Source of the DNA: a bacterium 1xD42-87
Lineage (GTDB): Bacteria; Bacillota; Clostridia; Lachnospirales; Lachnospiraceae
NCBI GenBank assembly: GCA_003611805.1
Contig: RAYM01000045.1
Coordinates: 1-47,301 of the forward strand
DNA: 47,301 bases
Reading direction: 5' to 3'
In this document: in pieces, positions 16,723-24,800 of the stretch
Numbering within the stretch: the stretch's first letter is position 1
Layout: every line of letters starts with the position of its first letter
The notes under the pieces: model-generated
What the model was told of the DNA's origin: nothing
Database searches by the model: none
The model's input: only the letters and a program-made list of their open reading frames with translations
Program-made: the position numbers and the translations under genes

Positions 16723-18126
16723 TTATAACAGCGTAAAAGATAACAGACTTGCGTTCCGCTCTCCCCGGTAAGTCAGATAAATCGCCTGTTTTCCGTCCGG
16801 AATCCGAATCGGAGCGGCATACTCTTCCCACACGTTCGTATCTTCTACCCTGATCTTAGCCAAAACTTCCCCGTCCCAATCCGTCCTCACTTCAAAAATA
16901 CCTGCCCCGTACCCTCTGGTCTTAATTCTGATTTCCGTTACGCCATGACAGTCAAAATACTTAAATCCTGCCGTGGCCGTATCTTTCATATTGCCGATAT
17001 AGCCCGGCTCATCGTCCCCGTCCCTGCCGTCCTGCATAATCTTCGGAAACTCGTCCCCGCCCACATACACAGAGGGCTTTTCGGTGAAAAGATGGCATGC
17101 CAGATAGGCGGGATACTCTCCCCTTCCCGCAAGAGGTCCGCCGTTTAAACCGCAGGAGGTGATCTCCGCCTGCGGGATTCTGCCGTCCGGCAGGATCTCC
17201 AGTTTTTCAGCGCAACCCTGTCTGCTGTACCAGGTGCCGTTGGTGTGGCGGTGATAAAAAATATACCACTCTCCGTTTATCTCTACCATGCTGCCGTGAT
17301 TGTTGGCCCCGTAGGCCATAGGCTGTCCCGCCGGCTTATAAGTGTCGATATGCAAATCGCAGTTGCTCACCAGCACGCCGCCATAGACAAACCCGCGCGT
17401 CGCCTCTTTACTCGTCGCATAGCAGAGCTCATGCATCAATACGGAGGAATAAATCAGGTAATAGACGTCCCCTGCCTTCCGGATCGAGGACGCCTCAAAA
17501 AACTCGTGCCCCTCAAAGCCTGTACCCACGCTTTTCTCCGTGCCGGGAATCACCAGCGTCGGCGGCTCTATGACCGTCAGCATATCAGGACCTAGCACCA
17601 CAGCCATCGAACCGCTTCTCGTCTTGTCACCCACGCTGGCAAAACCGCAGTACAGATAGGTACGGTTTCCCTCCGTCAGCACGCCGGGGTCAAACTGAGG
17701 CTCGTCGCCCTCTCTCTCCCCCAGCCTCGTGCCGTCCTCATAATGTACATAACCGTAAAATTTATACCGCCCCGCTGGCTGGTCACAGACAGCCACGGAA
17801 ACAACATCCGCCTTATCCAGCACATAATACAGATAATATCTTCCGTCCGGACCCACCGTAACATCCGGCGCATACAGGCACATCTTCCCCTCACTGTTCA
17901 TGGGGTCTTCCGTTTTCGGGTAAATCACGCCCTCATACCGCCAGTCTCCCAGATCGTCCACAGGAGCCGACCAGCACACATAATCTCCCATACAGAACAC
18001 ATAACCGTTATAATAATCATGGGAACCGAACACGTAGACCCTGCCCTCAAACACATAGGGTTCCCCGTCGGGAATGTACTCCCAGGAGGGCAGATACGGA
18101 TTATACGCCTGTTTTTTACTATTCAT
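16723..18126 (-). CDS. Glycoside hydrolase family 43 (beta-xylosidase / arabinofuranosidase type) with CBM6-like C-terminus
   Basis: The ATG at 18126 (MNSKKQAYNP) gives 467 residues; the longer frame is inside the GH3 gene. Residues 1-320 form the five-bladed propeller, with the likely base D20 (YIPDGEP), D146 (FDPGV) and acid E211 (FFEASS), and the common YAPDV segment. Residues 340-467 look like a CBM6-type beta-sandwich that often completes GH43 xylosidases. It has no signal peptide, so it acts inside the cell on imported oligosaccharides. It overlaps GH3 by 8 nt (ATGAATAG). The substrate, probably a xylose- or arabinose-containing oligosaccharide, is inferred from the family and neighbours. 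Confidence 0.9.
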   Translation of the reverse strand: MNSKKQAYNPYLPSWEYIPDGEPYVFEGRVYVFGSHDYYNGYVFCMGDYVCWSAPVDDLGDWRYEGVIYPKTEDPMNSEGKMCLYAPDVTVGPDGRYYLYYVLDKADVVSVAVCDQPAGRYKFYGYVHYEDGTRLGEREGDEPQFDPGVLTEGNRTYLYCGFASVGDKTRSGSMAVVLGPDMLTVIEPPTLVIPGTEKSVGTGFEGHEFFEASSIRKAGDVYYLIYSSVLMHELCYATSKEATRGFVYGGVLVSNCDLHIDTYKPAGQPMAYGANNHGSMVEINGEWYIFYHRHTNGTWYSRQGCAEKLEILPDGRIPQAEITSCGLNGGPLAGRGEYPAYLACHLFTEKPSVYVGGDEFPKIMQDGRDGDDEPGYIGNMKDTATAGFKYFDCHGVTEIRIKTRGYGAGIFEVRTDWDGEVLAKIRVEDTNVWEEYAAPIRIPDGKQAIYLTYRGERNASLLSFTLL

Positions 18127-20242
18127 CAATTCTAATCTCCACACATGATTTTCCCGAAAGCACCGCCGTCCGCCGATCTGGCTGCCCGGTTCCCACATAG
18201 AGTCGGTACTTTCCGCTGCCCTTTTCAAACGCTCCCTCTTCGTTCACTACAAGAAAGGCATCACCGGACACCGCAATCTCCAGTTCCTTCTCCTCCCCTG
18301 CCGCAAGAAATACCCGCCGAAAAGCGCAAAGACTGTGATTCGGCACGGCAAAAGGCGACTCCATATCCTTCACATAGACCTGCACTACATCGCCAGTCGC
18401 CGCATTTCCCGCATTTTTAAGCTTCACGTGCAAAAGGACTGCTCCCGTTTTTGTATCTCTCGAAGAACAAACCGCCTGCTCCACCCTCACGTCGCCGTAG
18501 GTCAGACCGTACCCGAACGGATAGAGGGCCTCCCCTTCCATATAGCGGTACGTCCTGCCTTTCATGGAATAATCCTCAAAGGGCGGCAGCTCCTGTACTG
18601 AACGGTAAAAGGTCACAGGCAGTTTTCCGGACGGGGACGCGTCCCCGAAGAGAAGATCCGCCACAGCTTTTCCGCCCCTTGCGCCAGGATACCAAAGCTG
18701 CAGCACAGCCGCGGCCTTCTCCTGCGCCATCGAAAGATCCATCGCGCTGCCCGTCATCAGACAGACAATCACCGGCTTCCCTACCGCAAGCACCGCTTCC
18801 ATCAGTTCGATCTGGCCGGCTGGCAGACTCAGATCCGGCTTATCGCCCGCCGCATAGCTGTTGCCCGTATCGCCCTGCTCTCCTTCGAGCGTCTCGTTTA
18901 AACCCAGACACAGCACCGTCACATCGCTGTGCTTCGCCACCGTCACCGCCTCCGCGATACGGTCATTGACCTGCGCCAAATTCTCCACGCGATCCTTAAA
19001 TAAGTGGGAACCCTCCGAGTATAAAACCCTTCCATTATGTCCGACTTTATCCTGTATTCCCTCTAAAACCGTAATATATCTGGAAGAAGTTCCATGATAG
19101 TTCCCAACTAACGCCTCCCGGCTGTTGGCATTTGGTCCGATTACACCAACGGTCTGCCCCGCCGAAACCTGCAGAGGAAGAACACCGTCATTTTTGAGCA
19201 GCACCACCGCTTCCTTCGTCATCTCCTCCGCCAGCGCCAGATGCTCTTCACACTCTACTGTTTCATAGGGAATCTGATCGTAGCTGCTCCCGTCAAAGAG
19301 TCCTAGCAGATATCTTGCGGTAAAAGCCCGCACGGTCGCTTCCGTAATCTCTTCCTCCGTGACAAGACCCTCCTCATACGCCTTTAACAAATGCAGGTAA
19401 GTCACGCCGCAGTTAAGGTCGCAGCCGTTCTTTAAAGCCATTGCCGCCGATTCTTCAGGCGTATGCGTGACCATATGATTTTCGTGGAAATCCTTGATCG
19501 CCCAACAGTCCGACACAAAATGTCCTTTGAATCCCCACTCCTTGCGCAAAATCTCCTGAATCAGCGTATGGCTGCCGCAGCACGGTTCCCCATTGGTGCG
19601 GTTGTAGGCGCCCATCACCGCTTCCACATCCGCCTCCTGCACACAGGCTTTGAAGGCAGGCAGATAGGTCTCCGCCATATCCTTTTTGGACGCCGTCGCG
19701 TTAAATTCATGCCGCAGGGCTTCCGGTCCGGAATGCACCGCAAAATGCTTCGCACAGGCGGCGGATTTTAAAATCTCCTCATCCTCCCCCTGTAAGCCCT
19801 CCACATAGGCCACCCCCAATCTGGAGGTCAGGTAGGGATCTTCCCCGTAGGTCTCCTGTCCCCTGCCCCATCTGGGATCCCTGAAAATGTTCACATTGGG
19901 AGACCAAAAAGTCAGCCCTTTATAAATGTCCCTGTCGCTCTCCGCAGAAAGCGCGTTATACTTCGCACGTCCCTCCGTGGCCGCCACATCGCCGGCCTTT
20001 TGCAGCAGCTCCGGATCAAAACTGGCCGCCATGCCGACCGCCTGCGGAAAACTGGTTGCCACGCCTGCTCTCGCCACGCCGTGCAATGCTTCTCCCCACC
20101 AATTGTAGGCCGGTATCCCCAGCCTCTCTATCGCCGGCGCATCATAACGGAGCTGGGAAACCTTCTCCTCCACCGTCATTTTTCCCACTAATTCCTTTGC
20201 CCGCTCCCGCGCCTTTGCTCTGGTCTTATCACGATTTATCAT
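18119..20242 (-). CDS. Glycoside hydrolase family 3 (beta-xylosidase / beta-glucosidase)
   Basis: The 707-residue enzyme has the GH3 order: TIM barrel at 1-320 with WGEALHG, RWGRGQETYGEDP and K165/H166; nucleophile D245 in HFVSDCWAI; alpha/beta sandwich at about 340-560; and an FnIII-like domain at the end. The WGRGQETYGEDPYL stretch resembles the xylosidase-type branch of GH3. There is no signal peptide, so it acts on imported oligosaccharides. The start at 20242 follows GGGAAGGGAG. It lies 21 nt after the MalG-type permease, overlaps GH43 and belongs to the AraC-linked operon. Confidence 0.94.
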   Translation of the reverse strand: MINRDKTRAKARERAKELVGKMTVEEKVSQLRYDAPAIERLGIPAYNWWGEALHGVARAGVATSFPQAVGMAASFDPELLQKAGDVAATEGRAKYNALSAESDRDIYKGLTFWSPNVNIFRDPRWGRGQETYGEDPYLTSRLGVAYVEGLQGEDEEILKSAACAKHFAVHSGPEALRHEFNATASKKDMAETYLPAFKACVQEADVEAVMGAYNRTNGEPCCGSHTLIQEILRKEWGFKGHFVSDCWAIKDFHENHMVTHTPEESAAMALKNGCDLNCGVTYLHLLKAYEEGLVTEEEITEATVRAFTARYLLGLFDGSSYDQIPYETVECEEHLALAEEMTKEAVVLLKNDGVLPLQVSAGQTVGVIGPNANSREALVGNYHGTSSRYITVLEGIQDKVGHNGRVLYSEGSHLFKDRVENLAQVNDRIAEAVTVAKHSDVTVLCLGLNETLEGEQGDTGNSYAAGDKPDLSLPAGQIELMEAVLAVGKPVIVCLMTGSAMDLSMAQEKAAAVLQLWYPGARGGKAVADLLFGDASPSGKLPVTFYRSVQELPPFEDYSMKGRTYRYMEGEALYPFGYGLTYGDVRVEQAVCSSRDTKTGAVLLHVKLKNAGNAATGDVVQVYVKDMESPFAVPNHSLCAFRRVFLAAGEEKELEIAVSGDAFLVVNEEGAFEKGSGKYRLYVGTGQPDRRTAVLSGKSCVEIRIDE

Positions 20243-20263
20243 ATTTTCTCCCTTCCCGCTTTT

Positions 20264-21106
20264 TTATCCCTTCACCGCGCCTGCCGTCAAGCCATCAACA
20301 ATTTGGTTGCTGAACATACAATATACCACAATCGTCGGTATAATTGCAATTACAATGGCGGCAAACATCTGCGAATAGTTCGTATTATACGGTCCCACAA
20401 ATTTCGAAAGGGATACCGGCAGCGTCTTTTTGTTATCGTCCGAAATAAATACCATTGCTAAAAGCAGCTCGTTCCAGTTTGCCACAAACGTCATCAGTCC
20501 GGTCACGAAAAGCCCCGTCCTCGCAAGAGGCAGCGCGATATGGGTAAACGACCGGTAAATGGAACAGCCGTCAATGCAGGCCGACTCAAACAATTCGTTG
20601 GGCAGGCTCTGGAAAAATCCCGTCATAATAAAAATCGTGATGGGAAGCGACAGCGTCAGGTAGGGCAGAATCAGTCCCGTCAGGCTGTTTGTCAGATGCA
20701 TTTTGGAAAATCTCGTGAAGACCGGGATCAAAATACAATGCACCGGAATCATCATGCCTGTCAGGAAATAGGTCATCATCGCCCCCGACAGCTTCCACCG
20801 CATCCTGCCGATGGCAAAAGCCGCCATGGAACCCACAAGCAGACAGAGAAGCAGAGTGACACCGCAGACAATCGCAGAGTTTAAAGTCGCGACTCCCAAT
20901 TTGCCCGCCGTCCATGCGAAGCTGTAATTTTCAATCATCAGATGCTCCGGCAGCGCCCACGGCGAGACAAAGAGCGTCTTATCGTCTTTTAAAGAAACAT
21001 AAACGACCCACAGTAGGGGCAGCAAATAAAGCACAGCCAAAATTGACAAAAATACATAGATAATCTTCGTAGAAATTTTCGATTTCTTTTTTCCCGCTTT
21101 CCTCAT
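20264..21106 (-). CDS. Carbohydrate ABC transporter permease, MalG type (CUT1)
   Basis: The 280-residue protein has six transmembrane segments after a short basic N-terminus (MRKAGKKKSKI). The EAA loop that docks the ATPase is visible at about 190-210 (ESACIDGCSIYRSFTHIALP). It pairs with the MalF-type permease 12 nt upstream, and its ribosome binding site AAAGGAGG immediately follows that gene's stop. No ATPase gene is in the operon, so a shared MsmX-type ATPase encoded elsewhere is expected. Confidence 0.94.
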   Translation of the reverse strand: MRKAGKKKSKISTKIIYVFLSILAVLYLLPLLWVVYVSLKDDKTLFVSPWALPEHLMIENYSFAWTAGKLGVATLNSAIVCGVTLLLCLLVGSMAAFAIGRMRWKLSGAMMTYFLTGMMIPVHCILIPVFTRFSKMHLTNSLTGLILPYLTLSLPITIFIMTGFFQSLPNELFESACIDGCSIYRSFTHIALPLARTGLFVTGLMTFVANWNELLLAMVFISDDNKKTLPVSLSKFVGPYNTNYSQMFAAIVIAIIPTIVVYCMFSNQIVDGLTAGAVKG

Positions 21107-21118
21107 TTTGTGCCTCCT

Positions 21119-22006
21119 TTACATTTCGTAGTTATCGACTTTAACAAACTTATTGATAATAAACGTCACGATCAGGCAGAGTATCAAAAGAATCGTACCA
21201 ATGGCGCTGGCATAGCCGTACTTGAAATATTTAAAGCCCTGCTGGTACAGATGGGTCGCCAACACGTCCGTCATATGGTTGGGTCCGCCCTCGGTCATGT
21301 TGAAGATCAGATCAAAAAACTTCAAAGAACCGATAGCGTTTAAGGACATAGCCGTCGCCACCATAGGCCGGATCAGCGGCAGCGTAATATAGCGGAAAGA
21401 CTGCGCCTTCGTGCAGCCGTCTATGTAAGACGCCTCGTACAAAGAACTGCTGATTCCCGAAATCTGCGCCATGTAAAGCATCATGGACTGACCCACATAC
21501 TGCCATAAAGAAACCGAAGCGATCACCCACATAGGAAGGATGATGAACCCCTTGGTATCCATCAGCCAAAGCGGTCCCTTGATGCCAAACTGTGCAAGAA
21601 TCTGATTGATACCCAGCTTCGGCGTGAAGACAAACATCCACAAAAGTCCAAGCGCTGCGGAAGAAAGCACGCAGGGCAGATAGTACACATTTTTAAAGAA
21701 GTCCCGACCCTTTTTGATATTGGTCAGAAGAGCCGCCAGAATCAGACCCACAATCAACTGCGTCACCACGGAAAAGATCAGGAAAAACATGGAGTTTTTC
21801 AAAGCAATCTTCATGGTTCTGTCTATGGTAAACAACTGTCTGTAGTTTTCTAATCCAATAAATTCCGGTTTTGTCAGCGCGTCGTAATCGCAAAACGAAT
21901 AATAGACCGACTGACAGATCGGAATAAACAAAACAAAGGTAAATAAGAGAAATGCCGGTGCAATAAAGACGATAATTGCTTTTTTGTCACGTAATAATTT
22001 ATCCAT
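21119..22006 (-). CDS. Carbohydrate ABC transporter permease, MalF type (CUT1)
   Basis: I start at the ATG at 22006 (MDKLLRDKKAIIVF) because CCGGAGG lies at ideal distance; a longer frame to 22072 would include the hairpin after the binding-protein gene. The 295-residue protein has six transmembrane segments and the EAA loop EASYIDGCTKAQSFRYITLP at about 200-220. Together with the MalG-type partner it forms the membrane channel for an oligosaccharide. Confidence 0.94.
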   Translation of the reverse strand: MDKLLRDKKAIIVFIAPAFLLFTFVLFIPICQSVYYSFCDYDALTKPEFIGLENYRQLFTIDRTMKIALKNSMFFLIFSVVTQLIVGLILAALLTNIKKGRDFFKNVYYLPCVLSSAALGLLWMFVFTPKLGINQILAQFGIKGPLWLMDTKGFIILPMWVIASVSLWQYVGQSMMLYMAQISGISSSLYEASYIDGCTKAQSFRYITLPLIRPMVATAMSLNAIGSLKFFDLIFNMTEGGPNHMTDVLATHLYQQGFKYFKYGYASAIGTILLILCLIVTFIINKFVKVDNYEM

Positions 22007-22032
22007 ACACACCTCCGGAATTTTAGAAAAAT

Positions 22033-22058
22033 GCAGGATTGGATTGCTCCAATCCTGC
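22033..22058 (-). terminator. Intercistronic hairpin (partial terminator) after the binding-protein gene
   Basis: GCAGGATTGGA (22033-22043) and TCCAATCCTGC (22048-22058) form a perfect 11-bp stem with a 4-nt loop, followed on the minus strand by ATTTTTCT. It lies between the binding-protein and permease genes. As in other sugar ABC operons, it probably lets some transcripts stop or protects the mRNA, so that binding protein is made in excess over permease. Confidence 0.75.
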
Positions 22059-22083
22059 GTGGGTAACTTCACATCATTTTCAA

Positions 22084-23457
22084 TTACTTATTCCATACGT
22101 TGTTCTTGTAGAAGTCTTCCAGTGAAGCAAGGCCGTCCTCCACAGGTGTTCCCAGATAGATAGAAACCATCGTGTCGTCGAAGAATGCGCCCGCCTCTGT
22201 GGTTGCCATAGACTCATTGTAGAAACCAAAGGTGGACTTCGCGTTTCCAAATACGTCCATTACATATGCCAACTGTGCCGGAGCCTTGGAAGCATCGTAC
22301 TCAACGGTCGTTACAGGAATCTTGCCGCCAACCTCTGCTGTGTACTTCTGCGCCGTATCGTCGGTAAAATACTTCATGAAAGCGATGACTGCGTCGGGAT
22401 GGGTCGTTGTTGCGCTCATTGCCAGACTGTCGGACTTCGCAATGACTCTGCCGTCGGTGCCGGGGAATGCGAACACGCCGCACTTGCTCTCAAAATCAGG
22501 ATTGGAACCGTTGATCTGTGCAATCGCCCAAGAGCCCTGGATCAGCATAGCCGCCTCTTCATTGTAGAAGTTCGCCGTAGCCACGTCGTTGGTGTCGCCT
22601 GCCGCCGTAGGCTGGAAATACTTGGAGATCTCAACTAACTTATTGGTTGCGCTCACAACCTCGGGATCAAGCCAGGAAGCGGAACCGCTGTCAATCGCCG
22701 CAAGGTCTACGCCTTCGGAGTCACAGAGGTAACCTGCCAACATGGATAAGCACCAGGCCGTACCTGCGGAGATCGTCAGAGGCGTGTAACCCGCACCCTG
22801 CAGTTTCTCACAAGCGTCTAGCATCCCCTGCCAGTCAGTGGGCATTGTGGTAATGCCTGCCGTCTCAAACATCTCGGTATTGTAAAATACGCATGCCGCC
22901 GCAATGTTCAGGGGTACTGCGTAAATCTTTCCGTCATAGGTCTGCTGGGAGAATGCGCCCTCGCCGCCGTTGAAGCTATCGATCCAACCGTCAGCCTTCA
23001 CATAGCTCGTCAGGTCAGCCGCCACGCCGGGCTCAACATAGACATCCAGATTCGGACCCGGGCTTACGATGAAGCAGTCGGGCGTCTCGCCTGCCGCTAC
23101 CAAAGCGTTCAGCTTCGCATAATATTCTTCCAGATTGGTCGTCACCACGTTCACGTGGTACTTGCCTTCATAATCTTTGTTGAACCGCTCCACGGTATCC
23201 TTATAACCGATGGAAATCAGATCTTCCGTCGCGTTCAGATCATCCCAGAACATCCATGTAATCTCTTCCACCTCGCCGCTTGACGCGGAGTCTGCTGCCG
23301 GAGCTTCTGTCTGAGCGCTGCCGCTGTCCTCCGCAGGCGCTTCCGTGCTGCCTCCGTCAGCTGCCGGTGCACTCTGGCTGCCGCCGCCTCCACATCCAAC
23401 TAACAAAGATGTGATCATTGCCGTGCTGAGCAAAACTGATAATACTTTCTTTTTCAT
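22084..23457 (-). CDS. Sugar ABC transporter substrate-binding lipoprotein
   Basis: The ATG at 23457 follows GGGAGGAGAG and gives 457 residues opening with MKKKVLSVLLSTAMITSLLV and then GCGGG, a lipoprotein signal and lipobox. A Ser/Ala/Glu-rich linker of about 50 residues follows. The rest is a family 1 extracellular binding fold (EITWMFWDDLNA, later MLIQGSWAIAQI). It captures an oligosaccharide outside the cell and delivers it to the two permeases. It is the first gene of the operon and is divergent from araC, which fits regulated expression. Confidence 0.94.
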   Translation of the reverse strand: MKKKVLSVLLSTAMITSLLVGCGGGGSQSAPAADGGSTEAPAEDSGSAQTEAPAADSASSGEVEEITWMFWDDLNATEDLISIGYKDTVERFNKDYEGKYHVNVVTTNLEEYYAKLNALVAAGETPDCFIVSPGPNLDVYVEPGVAADLTSYVKADGWIDSFNGGEGAFSQQTYDGKIYAVPLNIAAACVFYNTEMFETAGITTMPTDWQGMLDACEKLQGAGYTPLTISAGTAWCLSMLAGYLCDSEGVDLAAIDSGSASWLDPEVVSATNKLVEISKYFQPTAAGDTNDVATANFYNEEAAMLIQGSWAIAQINGSNPDFESKCGVFAFPGTDGRVIAKSDSLAMSATTTHPDAVIAFMKYFTDDTAQKYTAEVGGKIPVTTVEYDASKAPAQLAYVMDVFGNAKSTFGFYNESMATTEAGAFFDDTMVSIYLGTPVEDGLASLEDFYKNNVWNK

Positions 23458-23501
23458 GTACTCTCCTCCCTTATATTTATGTGGTTCGTAGTTACAACTA
23501 T

Positions 23502-23510
23502 AGTATAGCA
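23502..23510 (-). promoter_or_regulatory. Candidate extended -10 promoter of the sugar operon
   Basis: TGCTATACT (23502-23510 on the minus strand) is an extended -10 box about 45 nt before the binding-protein start. No good -35 box is seen at 17 nt, as expected for a promoter that needs an activator. The candidate operators at 23551-23584 lie upstream of it. Confidence 0.5.
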
Positions 23511-23538
23511 AGACACGTCCCTTTCTTCTTTTAAATAG

Positions 23539-23584
23539 TTGCTTTATGTGTATCAAAAATTGCTATCATTTCATTTTTTGCTAT
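23539..23584 (-). promoter_or_regulatory. Candidate AraC-type operator sites, operon side
   Basis: On the minus strand AGCAATTTTTGATA (23551-23564) matches the repeats before araC. TTGCT cores recur at 23539, 23560 and 23578 on the plus strand. They lie 30-80 nt upstream of the operon's -10 box, the usual place for AraC-family activator sites. Confidence 0.5.
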
Positions 23585-23712
23585 GTAAATTTTGCCTTTA
23601 TTTTATAGAAACAAAAAATATTTTACAGCATTTTTACCACACAGATATGATAAGCCTCGTTTTTTATTGCGAATAATATCTGCTTTTTGTTCTTTTTTGC
23701 GAGTTTTTGTGT

Positions 23713-23718
23713 TATAAT
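23713..23718 (+). promoter_or_regulatory. Candidate -10 box of araC
   Basis: A perfect TATAAT lies about 115 nt before the araC start on the plus strand. The -35 region is T-rich and weak (TTCTTT at 17 nt). The three repeats at 23734-23790 lie downstream of it, in the leader. Confidence 0.5.
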
Positions 23719-23733
23719 AGGAAAGTGCCAAAA

Positions 23734-23790
23734 GCAATTTTTGACAATCGAATGGCAATTTTTAATTATCGTTAGCAATTTTTAACAATC
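23734..23790 (+). repeat. Three phased direct repeats, candidate regulator-binding sites
   Basis: GCAATTTTTGACAATC (23734-23749), GCAATTTTTAATTATC (23755-23770) and GCAATTTTTAACAATC (23775-23790) are spaced 21 and 20 nt apart, two helical turns. The same core in the opposite direction occurs before the divergent operon. The position between the araC -10 box and its start suggests self-repression. Confidence 0.75.
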
Positions 23791-23826
23791 ACTGGCAGAA
23801 ACTGCCTCCTTATAAGAAAGGACCCT

Positions 23827-23841
23827 ATGTCTTATGATTGA
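23827..23841 (+). other. Four-codon mini-ORF overlapping the araC start
   Basis: ATG TCT TAT GAT TGA sits 4 nt after AAAGGA, which is a better distance than that to the araC ATG at 23834. Its stop overlaps the araC start codon region in another frame. It may couple translation, or be chance. Confidence 0.3.
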
Positions 23842-24733
23842 AATGTTAAACGGGATCAAAGAAACCGTCCTCTATAAAGAAATCGAGGGCTTTAAGCTTC
23901 ACGACAACACCGATTACGAAGCCTATCCGTCGCACTGGCACACGCCCATCGAGATCCTCATGCCTATTGAAAACGACTACGAGATCGCCAGCAAAAACGA
24001 ATCCTACGTTCTGCATGAGGGCGATATTCTGCTCATCAACTCCGGCGTGGTTCACGGTATGCCCTCCGTGATCCGCGGAGAACGGCTGATTCTCCAAGTG
24101 GATATTTCCATGCTCCACAATGTGGCAGACATCGAATCCACCCTTTCCACCATTCCCCAGATTCTGCTAATCACCGACGAAAACGCACCGGCCATCCACG
24201 AACGGTTAAAAGAACTGATGTTAGAGATTTACCAAGAATATTTCAGCAGTTCCATTCTGATCAGCGCCGCCATCTATTACCGGGTCATCGAGATGCTCGT
24301 ATTGATGGGCCGTGAATTTACCGGCATGAGAAACAACGAAGACTCCGCCCTCTCCAAGCAGAAAGAACATACCGAAAAGTTTATGATGGTCTGCAATTAC
24401 ATCCATGAGCATTACACGGAAGATCTGTGCCTTGACAATGTCGCCGGTCTTGCCGGATTCAGCAAATACCATTTCAGCAGGCTGTTCAAAAACTTTACCG
24501 GCTTGTCCTTCTATAAATACTTGAACAAGAAAAGAATCGAACATGCGGAAAAGCTGCTTGTCGACCCTGCGCTCTCCATCACCGAAGTAGCCCTGCAGTC
24601 AGGATTTTCCAGCCTTTCCGCCTTTATCAGAATGTTTAAGCTGATCAAAGACTGCACGCCCACCGAGTTTCGCAGCCTCTATGAGATGGAGCCCAACATC
24701 TATCCCTTTTCCGCCTCCAGTCAAAACCGCTAG
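23834..24733 (+). CDS. AraC-family transcriptional regulator with cupin sensor
   Basis: The 299-residue protein has an N-terminal cupin-like sugar-sensing domain (HWHTPIEILMPIE, EGDILLINSGVVHGM) over about residues 15-150, and a C-terminal pair of helix-turn-helix motifs at about 190-288 (VAGLAGFSKYHFSRLFKNFT, ITEVALQSGFSSLSAFIRMF). It is divergent from the sugar operon and very probably activates it when the imported sugar is present. The intergenic repeats are its likely sites. It ends inside an overlap with a spoIVB tail remnant on the other strand. Confidence 0.94.
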   Translation: MIEMLNGIKETVLYKEIEGFKLHDNTDYEAYPSHWHTPIEILMPIENDYEIASKNESYVLHEGDILLINSGVVHGMPSVIRGERLILQVDISMLHNVADIESTLSTIPQILLITDENAPAIHERLKELMLEIYQEYFSSSILISAAIYYRVIEMLVLMGREFTGMRNNEDSALSKQKEHTEKFMMVCNYIHEHYTEDLCLDNVAGLAGFSKYHFSRLFKNFTGLSFYKYLNKKRIEHAEKLLVDPALSITEVALQSGFSSLSAFIRMFKLIKDCTPTEFRSLYEMEPNIYPFSASSQNR

Positions 24734-24787
24734 TGCGTCAGCATTTCTTCTATTATAAAAGATTCCATATCCTTTCTTGGAATCTTT
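24730..24787 (-). pseudogene. Remnant of a second, diverged spoIVB 3' end
   Basis: The minus strand encodes KDSKKGYGIF, then, after 4 extra bases (TATA), IEEMLTH and a stop. The intact SpoIVB 350 nt away ends NDSTKGYGIFIEEMLTH. In the aligned codons nearly every base change is at the third position and silent, with one Thr-to-Lys change. So this tail came from a spoIVB copy that had diverged while still under selection, not from a fresh local duplication. It begins right at the stop of the ATPase remnant. It now forms one arm of a long palindrome. Confidence 0.7.
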
Positions 24788-24800
24788 ATAGAAGAAATGC
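24741..24800. terminator. Long palindrome at the end of araC, possible bidirectional terminator
   Basis: GCATTTCTTCTAT (24741-24753) pairs with ATAGAAGAAATGC (24788-24800), and AAAGATTCCA (24758-24767) pairs with TGGAATCTTT (24778-24787). The only interruption is a 4-nt TATA bulge. It starts 8 nt after the araC stop. There is no clear T-run after it on either strand, so termination is likely but not certain. One arm is the spoIVB tail remnant. Confidence 0.6.

Noticed and set aside
16646..16831. N-terminal extension of the SGNH protein by 62 residues
   Set aside because: The stretch overlaps the end of the GH43 gene and lacks similarity; a strong ribosome binding site precedes the ATG at 16645.
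18127..18228. Longer start of the GH43 gene
   Set aside because: It lies inside the GH3 coding region, and the ATG at 18126 gives the normal GH43 start.
18451..18969. Plus-strand Pro/Ser/Arg-rich frame
   Set aside because: Antisense shadow of the GH3 gene; low-complexity composition and no start context.
22033..22058. Full terminator ending the operon after the binding-protein gene
   Set aside because: The permease genes follow in the same direction at once without another promoter, so it is more likely a partial terminator or mRNA-stability hairpin.
23734..23790. Possible short CRISPR-like array
   Set aside because: Only three short AT-rich repeats with 4-5 nt between them, no spacers of usual size and no cas genes; better explained as regulator sites.
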